A DNA stretch of 64,000 nt from Hymenoscyphus infarciens. Taxonomy: Eukaryota; Ascomycota; Leotiomycetes; Helotiales; Helotiaceae. The stretch lies in contig LLCB01000054.1 in assembly GCA_001414345.1 (NCBI GenBank), forward strand, positions 62,001 to 126,000, given 5' to 3'. This document shows positions 45,511-58,247 of this stretch, in pieces. The notes beneath the pieces are model-generated. The model made no database searches. It had not been told where the DNA came from and was given only the letters and a program-made list of their open reading frames with translations. Positions within the stretch are counted from its first letter, which is position 1, and every line of letters begins with the position of its first letter. The position numbers and the translations under genes are program-made.

Positions 45511-46259
45511 GAAAGGGGAGGGGTTTACTTCTTTGTTACAAATTCCTTTTCTGTTATCTTTCTTATTTGATTTTGGCGCAATGTATAGCATAGGATACTA
45601 GGGAGGTGGCATTTTATTGGAGTATGGGCATAAACCTCCATTGGTATGGTAGGGGATGGGATGGGAATGGAATAAGATACCCCAAGCATGTTAGGATAGC
45701 ATTATGAGACAGCATGAAATTTGATCACGAACTAGAATCCACATTTTACACGACTCACCAGCAATTCGTGACTGAAAAGGAAGAGCCTTCTTTCTGAATG
45801 TTCAAGCAAAATTTGGAAAACTGATTCGATTGTCCTAAATGAGTAGAATAATGAGATGAATGTCAGCCCGTAGCCTCTCTTAGAGAAATCTCTAAGCGAA
45901 AAAAGTAGTATATGAGATCCTATTTAGGAAGCATGGACTTTTGTGCTCTGACAACAGCACATGTGTTTTGAGGAATTTTGAAATCCCACTTTGTTTTTTA
46001 GGCTTCTTCAGGACGCAGTCTTGTGGATCTCAAGATAAATAAACGCGCTTGTTCCAACCTTAGGCGTTAATAAGGCAGCAACAAAACGCGCTAGTGATCC
46101 CTGCCAAAGTTCATCTCAAATCCGTTTTTTTTTTTCTCCCACCGACCCCGCCGGAAAATCACAACTTTTTTCTTTTTCCTCCTTCCTTTCCAAACAAAGC
46201 ACACACAACATCTTGATACTTGTCTTCGCGTGCTCGAGAGCGCGTACCGAGTACCAAAG
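45511..46259. other. Intergenic, promoter of the importin gene
   Basis: Contains copy F of the dispersed repeat (45760-45850). A T/C-rich stretch precedes the importin start from about 46120. No other gene seen. Confidence 0.5.
45760..45850. repeat. Dispersed hairpin repeat, copy F
   Basis: AATTCGTGACTG (45763) followed ~60 bp later by GATTCGATTGTCCTAAATGA, the order seen in ABC intron 3 (25829 and about 25906). Confidence 0.6.
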
Positions 46260-49200
46260 ATGAGCCAAGAACGCCTTGTTGAGCTTTTGCAAAGCATCCA
46301 AGTTCGTATGTTTACAATCCATCCATTTTGGTGCTCGTCGCCTTGCTAACCTCCAATCTCTAGCTGACACCGAGCAACTCAAGGCTACGACAGCTGCTCT
46401 CCGAAAGGATTTTTACCCTCACCCGCAAACCCTCCTCTGGCTCTTGCACATCCTCACCTCCCATGACGACTCCAAAACTCGCCAGACGGCAGCCGTCGAG
46501 GCCCTTAGATTAATCGAGCCTCATTGGGCTGCCCAACCTGCAGACCAAAAGCCAGCGATCCGACAGAAGCTCCTCGAGGCAACTCTTGCTGAACAGCAGT
46601 CTCTCGTCCGACACTCCTCCTCGCGCGTCATTGCCGCTATCGCCAAGATCGATCTTGAAGATGGCGAGTGGGGAACCCTTCCAGGTCTTCTCGCGCAAGC
46701 CTCTACTTCCGCCGTCGTCTCCCAACGCGAGGTTGGAATCTATATTCTCTTCAGTCTGCTTGAAGTAGCTGGTGATGCCTTTGAAGACAAGCTTCCAAGT
46801 CTTTTCAGTCTCTTTGCTACCACCCTCGAGGACGCCGAGAGTGCAGAAGTCCGAACCAATACCCTTCTTTGCCTCAGCAGAGTCGCCATGTTGATTCAAC
46901 CAGACGAAGACCCAGAAAACCTTGCTCGGTTCGTCGCATTGTTCCCCGGCATGGTCAAGGTCTTGAAGTCTGCTATTGACGAGGACAACGAGGACCGAGT
47001 CATGCAAGCATTCGAGGTTTTCCAAACACTCCTCGGCTGCGAGACTGCTTTGCTGAACGCCCATTTCAAGGATCTCATGACCTTCATGATCGATATTGCC
47101 TCCAACACCGATATCTCTGATGATTCACGAAATCAAGCTCTGTCCTTTTTGATGCAAGCTGCTCGTTTCCGCAAGATGAAGATTCAAGGAACCAAGGATT
47201 TAGGCGAGACCCTCACTCTCAAGGCCATGCAAATTGCCACTGAGATTGACGATGATGATGACGAGGACGATGAAGTCAACCCACACCGATCTGCTCTTGG
47301 TCTCTTGGATCTTCTCGCTAGCAGTCTTCCCCCAAGACAGGTCATTGTTCCTCTTTTGGCAGCACTCCCTTCATATGTCAACAACGAGTCTCCACAATAT
47401 CGTCAAGCTGGTATTCTATCCCTTGGTATGTGTGTTGAGGGTGCTCCAGACTTCATCGGCACGCAATTGGACTCTTTAATTCCAGTTGTTCTCAAGCTCT
47501 TGAATGATCCTGTCGTTGGTGTCCGAAATGCTGCTCTCAACGGAGTAGCTAGACTTGCCGATGATCTATCTGAGGACTTGGCCCGACACCATGCTGAACT
47601 AATCCCATCTTTACTTAAAAACCTGGATTCCGCCAGTGTTCAAGCATCAAGCGAATCAGAGCAAAACAAGAACCTCGAAATTCTCAAAGCTGCCGGTGGT
47701 GCCTTGGACTCCGTTACCGAAGGTCTCGACAAGGAAACCATGACAGCATACCTCCCAGAGCTCATTCCTCGACTTGGAAGACTGCTCAGCCACTCCGATC
47801 TCACTGTCAAAGCAAGTGCTGCAGGCGCAATGGGATCAATTGCTGGTTCAGCCGAGGAGGCTTTCCTGCCATACTTTGAGCCAACTATGAAGGCTCTCTC
47901 TGAATATGCTACTATCAAGGACTCGGCAGATGAGCTCGACCTTCGCGCCACTGCATGTGATGCTATGGGAAGCATGGCAGCCGCTGTTGGTGGTGAAGCC
48001 TTCCAGCCATATGTTCAGCCACTCATGCAAGCAAGTGAGGAGGCTCTTCACTTGGGACACCCACGCCTGCGAGAGACAAGCTATATTCTGTGGAGTACTC
48101 TTGCCAAGGTCTACGAGGAGGAATTCACACCTTTCCTTGCTGGTGTGGTAAAGGGACTCATGGAAAGTTTAGAGCAAGAGGAGTCCGATTTGGATGTCGA
48201 GCTTGGAGAGGAGGCCAAAGACCTGATTGGTCAAGAGGTTACCATTGCCGGTCAGAAGGTTAAGGTCGTTGCGGCAACCGATGAGCCAGAGGATCTTGAT
48301 GGTATGGAAGGTGGTGACGACGACGATGCCTGGGATGATATAGGTGGTGTTTCCGCAGTTGCGTTTGAGAAGGAAATTGCCATTGAAGTCCTCGGCGATG
48401 TCCTCTCACACACTCGCAAGAACTTTGTTCCATACTTCGAGAAGACAATCGAGACCGTTATGGGCTTGGTTGAACATCATTACGAGGGTGTACGAAAGAC
48501 AGCAATTGCAACCTTATGGCGAGCATACGCTTGTTTATGGGCTCTGATGGAGGATCACACCGGCGAGAAGTGGACCCCTGGATTGCCCTCGAACACTCAA
48601 CCATCCGGGGAAGTCCTCAAGTTGGGCGAAGTTGTTACTGTTGCTACCCTGTCCTTGTGGGAAGACGAAGTCGATAGGTAAGCCCGTTCCTCTTTTAATT
48701 TGTTTCCTGGAAATGATGAACAACATGACGTTATCCCAGCTCACTCAGATGCACAAGTTGCAATTGCTGAGAAAACGTATCAACATTCTGATCCATTTCA
48801 ATCATATTGCTCTATACTCTTCACATTAGAAAGTTGTAAATGCTAACGTTGGAAATTAACAGAGCCGTTGTCACTGACATCAACCGAAATGTGGCCGCAA
48901 CCTTGAAGCTATGCGGTCCTGCTATCCTAGAGCAGAGCCACTTTGCCGAGCGGACCATGTCCATCTTGGCTGCGATCATCACCAAATCACACCCTTGTCA
49001 ACAAGACATTGGTGACGATGATGATCGTGAAGCTTTGGATGACGAGGAGTCCTCCGAGTATGACTGGTTGGTGATCGATACTGCTTTGGATGTCATCATT
49101 GGATTATCTGCTGCCCTCGGTAGCCAGTTCTCTGAGCCATGGAAGATCTTCCAAAAGCCAGTGATGAAGTTTGCATCATCCCAGACCAACTTCGAGCGTT

Positions 49201-49793
49201 CTACAGCCATTGGAGTCATCGCTGAATGCACGTCAAGCATGGGTGCTGGTGTTACCGAGTTCACTGAGCCTCTCCTCAAGCTGCTCCTGCACCGCTTGAC
49301 GGACGAAGATAACGAGACCAAGTCCAACGCTGCCTATGCGATCGGACTTCTCATTTTCCACTCCACAGACTCCGCAACTTACCTCCCTGCCTACAAGCAA
49401 ATCCTGACCAAGTTGGAGCCCCTTCTTCACACTCAAACTGCCAGGACTTTGGATAATGCCTCCGGATGTGTCTGCCGAATGATCATGGCTCACCAGGATC
49501 AAGTGCCTGTCGCTGACATCCTACCCGTTCTTGTTGATCTACTTCCATTGAAGGAGGATTACGAGGAGAACAAGCCCATCTACGAGTGTATTACTGGCCT
49601 CTATGAGCACCAAGACGCAACAATCATGGCTTTGACCCCTAAGCTCCTCCCAGTCTTTGCCTCCGTTCTGGACGAGCCAACCGAGCAACTGGAGCCCGAG
49701 ACACGCAACCGAATTGTGGCAGTTGTCAAATTCATCCACGGAAAAGACGCTAGTTTGATCCAAGGAAACCCAGTCTTGATGAAGTGCATCTAA
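46260..49793 (+). CDS. kap123: Importin beta, Kap123/importin-4 type
   Basis: Exons 46260-46305, 46364-48677 and 48863-49793 (introns 58 and 185 bp), 1096 residues, the normal karyopherin length. The first junction gives MSQERLVELLQSIQVPDTEQLKATT, typical for the family N-terminus. HEAT-type helices run throughout (for example PVVGVRNAALNGVARLADDL and DLTVKASAAGAMGSIAGSA). Acidic loops EIDDDDDEDDEVN and GGDDDDAWDDIGG are conserved features used in cargo release. It carries ribosomal proteins and histones H3/H4 into the nucleus with RanGTP. Start ATG 46260 is chosen because the longer in-frame reading passes through the intron. It is convergent with the coiled-coil gene downstream. Confidence 0.95.
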
Positions 49794-50752
49794 TGGATGA
49801 GCGAGACGAATGTTTACGACTTTGATGAAAGGAAAGGGAAAAAATAATGTGCATGGATGGATTGGGTGTCAAATTTGGGAGGGGATAAATAAGGGATTTG
49901 ACTTGATTCTTTTACGAATTATTCTCAAGGATGGAGGACTCGTTCAATTTTTTTTTTCAACATACCCCCTTGCTGATCTGTAGATGGGTCGGCAATTCGT
50001 TTCTCGTGGTGGTTTGGAATTGCTTTTTTCCTTCATCCGTTCGTTGTTTACTCCGCTGGGGCCTGGATGGATGGACAGGCTCTTCGATTTTATACTGTTT
50101 GTAGTTAGTGTAGTTGGGATACCCCAAGACCGCGTGAACATAGTGTTGCTTGACTAGAATCTCGACACCTCCTACCCATCAAGTTCACGTGATCTCGCGC
50201 CGCCTTTGCTCAGGCTGGCTCAGGTCCCTTGCCTCTCGGAAGAAGGATGGAGGTTGCTATTGAATGATGACCACCTCGAGCGGTCGGAAAAACAAGGCAG
50301 ACAGCCGAGAACTCGAAGCGCAAACGGATTGCGTACCAGCACGAGGAGGACGCTATAACCATCACCGGCGTTTTTAACGAGGCGCTAAGCTTGTCGTTTC
50401 CTCTTTATCGGATTTCTTTTGGGGGTCTAGGAGGTTTCCACCACTCGCTACACTGCCTAGAGCTTGTCTGCTATTCTCATTGATCGGATTTGCGCATTTT
50501 TCTCGAGCATGTAATATTTGCAATTTGATTGGATTCACGCGGTATTCCTTTCTCTGATTCTCGTCAACCATATTCCTTCCCCCATTCACAATATCAATGG
50601 TTTCGCCAAGTGGCTACCAAAAGAAACAATAAATCCCACCTCCGCCAGAGTCGCAGTAGACTCTTGCTAACTACTCAACTCTCTCGGCCTCTTCCCCCAA
50701 CCTATCTCTCGTACTCTGTTTTACTTCCTTCATCCATGGCGCCCCCAATCTC
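49794..50752. other. Intergenic between convergent genes
   Basis: About 0.96 kb with the 3' flanks of two convergent genes. Nothing else recognised. Confidence 0.5.
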
Positions 50753-52744
50753 CTATTGTGCACTCGGACTGTGTGGTCCTGTTGTCGAACTTCCTCTTGA
50801 CGCCCTCCTTCCATGTCCCGAAACACGCCTGCTCGCCTCTTTCCTCGCAGTTGCTATTGCTTCGTTGATATAGTTTTCTCTCTCCTCCTGGTCGACTTTC
50901 CCGCGCACTACCAACGACGACCACTCTGGGAGTCCTGCTCCAGGATGAATTACGGTCGGCTCCGAGTTTGGCCAGCTGCCAGGCGGGAGCTTGTCTTGGA
51001 TCCGAGCCGAAACCCGAGGGAAAAGGGTGAACACTCGGGGGTAGGTATTTGATACCAGGTCTGGATCTGGTCCATCTCCGTCAAATGGCAATGATGGATC
51101 AAACTGCTGAGACCGCCACTCTTCGCGGTGTGCACGATCGAGCAGCGGATCTATAATTATTTTCAAGCCGCCAGCTTGAGCATTATTCCAAACTTCAGCT
51201 GACGAGTTCACAACTGCGTAGAGATCCGTTCGAAGCGTCTCGGTTTGAGACGAACTGACCAGCGGGGAGAGGATAAAAAAAACCTTGGAGATGACACTAT
51301 CGGCTCTGGTAGAACCTGTGGAGGGAAGTTTCTTGGATTCGAGAACAGGTGAGGCCACTGTGTCATCCTGTAACGATTGAAGAGCTCGCGTCGTGAGAGC
51401 TGCCCAGACGTTGGCTATGCGTCCGTCCTGGCTAGATCTGTCGAGAGTGTCCGATATCTTGCTGAGCCAACTGCTGAATTCGGGGTGTAGTAAGGTAAGC
51501 TCGGAGCTGAAGGGTTTCCAGATGTCTTCGCATATAGCGTTGGAGATAATGCGTTGAGCATGAACAGTACGTAGGTCACGGGATTCGTCAGAATCGTCAA
51601 TAGGAACGGGCCTGAAGCATGGATCTACAGTAGCGAGTTCCTCGTGAATCTTTTCCAAGTTCTAACACATGGTAAGAAAATATGCGTGGTGGGTGGGAGG
51701 AAGCATTCTTACCTTTTCTTCTATATCGTGGAAGTATTTCAGAGAAATATCTCCAATCTGATCATATATTTCTGCGAATTTGTGCTGACTAACTTTCGTT
51801 AGCCTCTTCTTGTAACTGTTCCAAGATACATACAAGTACGCTGCAGGTTTGGTGTTTAATGCAAAGTCCTTCTTCATCGTTCCGAGCTCTCTTTCCAGGA
51901 TTTGCTTCTCGCTTCTGAGTGAATCTTTTGCTCTGTTGAGGACGTCATTGTGATCCTTCAGTTGTTCCAACTCGGATGCTTGTGCGTTGATGGTCTTCTG
52001 CTGTTGTTTTGTTGTGGTCAAAAGTCGTCCCTTCTCAGCCTCTAGGGCAGTCGCTTTCGCGCTGTTCTCTTGGCTTTTTCGAGCGGACTCAACTTCCAGC
52101 TCTTTCATCCGCGTCTCATGGCTGTCCTGTTTTGATATACGCTCATCGAAATCGCGGTTCATGCGGTGCCTCTCTTCTGCCGTTGCCACGGCGATTCTTG
52201 TCTCTAGTTTCGCTTTTTCTTGATCCAACTCACCTCGGTCCGCAACGAGCTGTGCAAGTTGTGACTTGATCTCGGCCTTTGACTTTTGGTCCATGCTAGT
52301 CAAAGTGCGGATTGTATTTTCCTGCCTTCGTAGCTCCTCGTCCTTTTCCCTAACCTCTACCTCTGCCTGGTCTAGCCTTTTCCGAATCTCATCCATCATA
52401 CCTAGATCATTCATATGAGTGGTGAACATTCCCTGTAATTTATTAATTGCTCGTTGGGCTGCGTCCATTTCTTGAACAGCCTCGCCCACGGCTTGTGTCC
52501 AGGGTACAAGGGTGGCTTTGTGCTTTGGGTGCGGTGGACTGGCTCTTTTGCCCTCACGAGATCGTCCACCGCCGTTTCGATTATCTGTCTGCCCATTGTC
52601 ATTGTTTTCTCCGCGCTCGTCGACTTCTGCGGCAGTAGGGAGTTCAAGGACCCTGTGGTTACCAGAAGCGTTCGTGTCGCTCTCGTCTGTTGCACTGGCG
52701 TACCAATCTTCACTACTTTGCTTTCGACTCTTTTTCTTACCCAT
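50753..52744 (-). CDS. Unknown coiled-coil protein
   Basis: Exons 52744-51713 and 51661-50753, intron of 51 bp, 646 residues. It starts MGKKKSRKQSSEDWY. Residues ~1-85 are disordered and charged; ~90-300 form a long coiled coil (EVREKDEELRRQENTIRTL, LEAEKGRLLTTTKQQQKTI). After the intron comes a helical domain (IHEELATVDPCFRPVPIDD, SSELTLLHPEFSSWLSKISD, EWRSQQFDPSLPFDG), and the tail is Ser/Arg-rich. The pattern (basic N-terminus, coiled coil, C-terminal helical domain with a PHLP-like loop region) is seen in uncharacterised proteins of filamentous fungi. No function can be assigned. Confidence 0.8.
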
Positions 52745-53560
52745 TTCCGCTAGGGGTTCCTACGTAACTCTTCTTAGCTATCATTCTTATCCACAGTCTT
52801 CTATTGCATCGCAAATTGTGAGAGGATCGCTTACGGATACTCGTAGTGGGTTTGGACACGCTCTGGCCACCTGCTTCTTCCTTCCGAGTGGATCACTCAA
52901 CCGTCGACGGATCGATCCGACCCGCGCTTCAAATGGTGAAAGCTCACGGTTCTTCTTGACTGAGAATGTAAGGTTTGACATTCGGGTCGTCAAGAGTTCA
53001 GTAGCAGTACTCTTCTGGATCTCGCGATTGTACACAAAGACTTCGAATCGGCACACTTCCTACATGGTGGTATAAGTAGGGGAATCACCATTCTCTGTCC
53101 TACCCTACTTCACTCCGCGATACGGAAATGCACATCACGGCGGCATAATTCTATATTGCGCCACCAACAAACTCAAGGATTTGAGGCGGCTTTAGAGGGT
53201 AATGGTAGGTACTGTTATTTGGTGAGCTTCGGGTACTGTATGCGTAGCTCATTGGCAGATTGAGAGAGTTGCATGTGGGCTTCCTCTCTCGAGCTTCGGA
53301 TAGCGGAAGGCAGATGCCAGCCGCAGTATCGTAAATCGAGCTAATCATGTCAAGCCAAGCAATCAATACTCCACTGTGCCTTCGTCGCAAATCATTTCTC
53401 GCCTGCCGTGGTAAGCCTATCGATAATCGTGCCTCATGAAAGAAGTACATATGCATATGCACTGTGTCAAACGAAAACAGCCAGTCGCACGGTGACACGT
53501 TGTGGTAGGAGGGAGTGGAGTGACAATAAATGTGCGTTTTCAGGCTGTTCTGGTTTAGAA
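52745..53560. other. Intergenic, upstream of coiled-coil gene
   Basis: 0.8 kb of normal composition up to the edge of AT island 2. No gene recognised. Confidence 0.5.
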
Positions 53561-56500
53561 TCAGAGGACGTCCTATTCTAGTTGTTTATCCCAGCCTCGT
53601 ATTTTCTCCCGCTGGCCTAGTGTATCCTAACCTAGGAATAGCCTCACGTTTTAGCCTTCTCGCAGCTAGATGATTACTTTTCTTGCTCTTCTTATTCAAT
53701 TCTTTAAGAGGTTTTCAGTCTTCCTAGGCCTAGAGTAGTAGCTAGCTAAGTAAGATATTTATTCTATAGAGTATAATATAGTACTTTTAGTAGCTTTAAT
53801 AACTAGTCGTAGAGTATATAAATTAAAAGACTATAGTAATAGATTAATTAGTTAGTAAATATACTCTTTAATGTCTCTGTTATAGATATATAATATAAGA
53901 GACTTATAATATATTATTTCTTATAGTATAAATACTTATAAATACTTTTATTTTCTATTTAATAACTCTATTAGAGCTAACTTATTTAGTTCTACTCTAA
54001 AATTTTATCTATACTTACTATTAATAATTTATAGTATATTATTAAGAGTTAATAATAATAGTAGCTTTAAATCTACTTTTATAATTTTTAAAAAACTTCT
54101 ACTTTTCTAGAGAAATTAATATAAGTATTCTAAAAAGCTTAGAATACTATTATAAGCTTAGATCCTATTACTATATATTATATATTATTATATTAGATAT
54201 TTACTTTTAACTAGATTAGAATTTACTTACTCTTAGAGAATTTATACTTTCTTTATTATAGTAGTAAATATCTAATTCTCTATCTTATAATATTAAATAC
54301 TAATACTACTTCTTCTAATCTTATATTTAGAATATTATATAATTCTTAAAAGCTTTTAAAAGAAGATATTATATTAGTTAAATACTTAAGCTAATAATTT
54401 AATCTATACTATTAAGTCTTAGTATTTTTAAAATTAAATAATACTTTATATAATCTTCTTATTTAAGCTCTATTTAAGTATATAATATAGCTACTATTAC
54501 TTAGTCTATAGAAATAACTAAATATACTCTTTTTCTATTATATTATTAACTACTAAGTTATACTAATATATAGTATAAAAAAGAGCTAATAATATAAATA
54601 CTTAAAGCTTAATAAACTAGATATAAGTTTTATTATAAGCTTTGATATTTAAAGAATTATTTAAATAAAATATATATAATATAATAAAGAAAAAATAACT
54701 ATATATTAAGTAAATAAGTAGTTCTTAGAAAGATCTTTATCTATTAAAAAGAAAGCGTAAAAAATCTTTTACTATCTACTAGTAATATATAAAAGATCTT
54801 AGATTATAATAGTCTCTAAAAGCTAAAAAATATAATTAATAAATAATTCTTATCTTTTAATTTCTAGACTTTATTTAATTATTTAATATTAATAGAAATA
54901 GTATTTTATTCTATTAAAAAGAGTTAAAAGAACTATTTAGTAAATAAGATTATACTCTAATCTTTTATCTCTTATTATCTCGTCTTCTAATATCTAATTA
55001 CTTATAGTATATTATAAAAGAGATATAGTTAGAAGTTTAAAAGTTTAGTTTTATATATTTATTAAATACTTAATATTATATTTTAGTAAAACTTTTTATA
55101 AAGTATTATAATTTATTACTTATATACTCTTTTTATAAACTTACTTTTATAACTTTTTAGAAGAGTGTTTTTAAAGCTATTTTAATAAAATTATTATATT
55201 ATATTTAGCTAAATTTTAGAGTTACTCTAGAGATCTATCTAAGTATATTTTATCTTTTTTATTTTATTAAAATATTTTATTAAAATATTTTATTATATAC
55301 TTTTTATATAGTTATAATCTAATTAACTTATAAGAAAATATCTTATAAATATAAATAAAATAAAGAGTATAGATATAAAAAGATTTAAAAGAGTAGTTTT
55401 TAATAAAGACTAGAAACTACGTAGTTAAAAGATACTTTAGATCTATTTCTAAGCTTATTCTAAAGATTAGAAAAATAACTATTATAGTAGTTATAGCTTC
55501 TAAGTCTTAAGAAAGCTAAAGAAAGATAAACCTAGTTTATTTTTATAAGAGTAGTTTTATAAATAATAAAAACGATTCTAAGAAGCTTTCTAAGTTCTTT
55601 ATTTAGTAAATTATATATAATATAAGCTACTTTACTAAAAAGAGAAAATAGAAGCTAAAATTAGATAGAAATTTATAAGTTATAGCTATAAAGACTCTTT
55701 TTTAAATTAAACTTTTATAGTATATCTTTCTTAATATAATATTAATCTAGTTAAAACTAGAAAAGTTAAATTAGTATTAGTAAACTAAGAATAATAATAA
55801 TATAAAAACTAAGATAATAAAAAGATATTTAAATAAGTAGTTCTTTAAAATATATCTAGAATAAAAATAATATTCTTATTAAACTTTTTATTTAGAAACT
55901 ATAAAAGAGATATAGAAAAAGTTAAAAAAGAGAAAGAAAGTATAAAATAAGTATTTAACTAGTCTTTTTTAAATAAAGAAAACTCTAAAAGAGATAATAT
56001 AAGTTAAAAAGAGATAGAGATCTATAAAACAAAAGATATTTTTGAAAGTATTTCTAAGAAAGAGAAGATTTAAAAGAGAGAATAAAAGTAAAAGAGAGAT
56101 AGACTAGTATTAGTTATAAAAGAGATATCTTAAGTCTAGAGTTTTTACTTAGTATAAGAAGTTAAAAATAAGAAAAATAAAAAAGATACTATACTTAGCT
56201 ATAGAGAATACTTCTTATACTTATAAAGTTACTAAAATAGTATTTAAATACTTTTTTATAAAAAAGCTCTTTTACTCTACTTTGTTTTCTAAACTTAACT
56301 CTATTAAGTAGATCTAGAGTTATATAAGAAAGAGATTTTATAAAAGACTTATTCTTTCTAGAAATAAGAAGAAGTTTAAAATAGACTTAGATTAAGAAGT
56401 AGAACTAGATTCTTTAAATAAAATAAAATATTATTAAGATCTATATTATTAAAAACTTTTATATACTAGTAGAATAGTCTAATATAAGCTATACTAGCTA

Positions 56501-57060
56501 TATAGAGTATAGATTACTAAAGTAATAATAAAATAGCTTTAGTACTAAGTATACTAAAATCTACTTACTATCTAAGTTCTAATACTAAAAGTACTAAAGC
56601 TAGTTTATTATCTAAGTTCTAGAATTATACGATTATATAACTAGCTTTCTACTTCTTTATATACTATCTAGTTATATAGAACTATAATATATTAAAAAAG
56701 TAAGTAATAAAATCTATACTTAAGTAAAAAGATAGTTAGTAGAGAGTTTCTTATATATATAAAGTATATAAATAAGCGTAGATAGAAATTATATATCTAT
56801 AATATATATATACTACGTATTTACTTATAGTATACTTAATATACTCTATACTAAGTATAATAGCTATTATCTATAGTATAGATCTATAATTAAGATAAAA
56901 ATATAATAAATATATTAGAAGTAATACATAGTATAATTTCTTATTATATCTATTATCTCGTAGTTTTTCGTAATATACTAAAGTATTTTCTAAATACTCT
57001 TCTTTCGGATCTATTCTCGGAAAAATCCTAGGAGAAATAGGAAGACCTTTAGGCTTATAC
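53561..57060. repeat. RIP-like AT island 2 (~3.5 kb)
   Basis: Same character as island 1: nearly all A+T, CA/TG almost absent, TA, AG and CT steps dominant, no surviving frame. Edges are sharp, with CCTAGG near both ends (about 53629 and 57028). I could not identify a transposon class. Normal base composition resumes within about 100 bp on each side. Confidence 0.85.
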
Positions 57061-57230
57061 GCTATAAGATGTGCTCTGAATCTGCACTTTGACCTGCCAG
57101 CTGAATCTCAGTGGCTGCCTCTCTAAAGGCCCGCTCTATGCTTCTTCTTTAGAGTGTGTCAGCGCCGCGATGGACAACAACAGTGTGGTTTGTCTAGAGT
57201 ATGGAATTTTCTTACGAATCTAGAAAGATT

Positions 57231-57275
57231 TGAACCATTAATTTAATTATCCTAACTATCTGAGACAATACATTG
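57231..57275. repeat. Dispersed hairpin repeat, copy G
   Basis: ATTAATTTAATTATCCTAAC followed by TATCTGAG; read on the minus strand it is GATAGTTAGGATAATTAAAT, close to the intron 2 core GATAGTTTGGGACAATTGAA. Confidence 0.6.
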
Positions 57276-57976
57276 GATGATTTACCACCCTACTTAATAC
57301 CAAAATTCTTCAACTTGCGCGAGTGCAGGGTTGACCCACCTCACCAGTTCGTCGTCTTGATATCGCAGTCTGTTTGTTATCAGCAGCACAGGTCCAGTCA
57401 GGGCCGAGTCAAGAGTGCGAGGGAAAGAGCGACTTCACATCGTGAGGATTGAGTTCAAAGTCATTCCTTCCTCCAATGTTCGACCTTAACACGGAGTAGA
57501 GTCTAGACAAGTCCAAGGCCCACTGAGCCCCTATCGTGCTATTGGGAAAGGAAAAAATGACCCCAAACACGTTCGTCCTCTCATTAATACGAATTAATGT
57601 CATCGAGAAATGGTCGCGACGGAGGGGGGTGTCTTCACACACTTAAGGTCGTCGAGCTTTTACTCTCCATCGAAAGGCATCTAGTAGGATTGACAGCCAG
57701 CCAGAAGGCTTCAGGGCATTTTACAACACACTGCCCTGTAGTCCCAAAAGTTCTCCTCCACATCCACCAAAGTATCGTGCCGACTCTTCTAGGGCAAATG
57801 AAAAAAGTTGTTCAGAATGAATTAGAGGAATTGGATACTGAATGCTTTAGTTGCTCTGAACTATACTGAAAGTTTTCTTGCTATTGAAATAAGATATGAG
57901 TGTTCAGCACATTTGTGTCATCGCTTGAATAGCACTGGACAAAGTTGTTAATCTTAGAAAGACTGCGAAATTACCT

Positions 57977-58000
57977 AAGATATTGTCCCAAGAGCTTCGA
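57977..58000. repeat. Dispersed repeat core, copy H
   Basis: TAAGATATTGTCCCAAGAGC carries only the core ATTGTCCCAA. Confidence 0.4.
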
Positions 58001-58247
58001 AGCTCCTGGTTTTCAAGTGTATATCTGGAGACTTTTGTAAATCTTGACTTCTGTGATATTCTTCTAGGCTTTAAAAAGCAGCCCTAGCTTTACTCTCATT
58101 TATCTAATGCCATGCCATGCCATGCCATTTTCAACGCCCCAAAAACCAAAACCTTTGAACGCCCGCTCCCAAAAAATCAACTGCCTAACCAATAGAAAGA
58201 GGGGTATCTCGGAAATCAAAAACCAAAAACCAAAAAACTCAAGCCTC

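Larger units (their letters stand above)
57061..58247. other. Intergenic, 1.2 kb, with repeat copies
   Basis: Contains copies G (57231-57275) and H (57977-58000) of the dispersed repeat. Short frames here (57409-57642 minus, 57597-57869 plus) overlap each other and show no family features. Confidence 0.5.
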
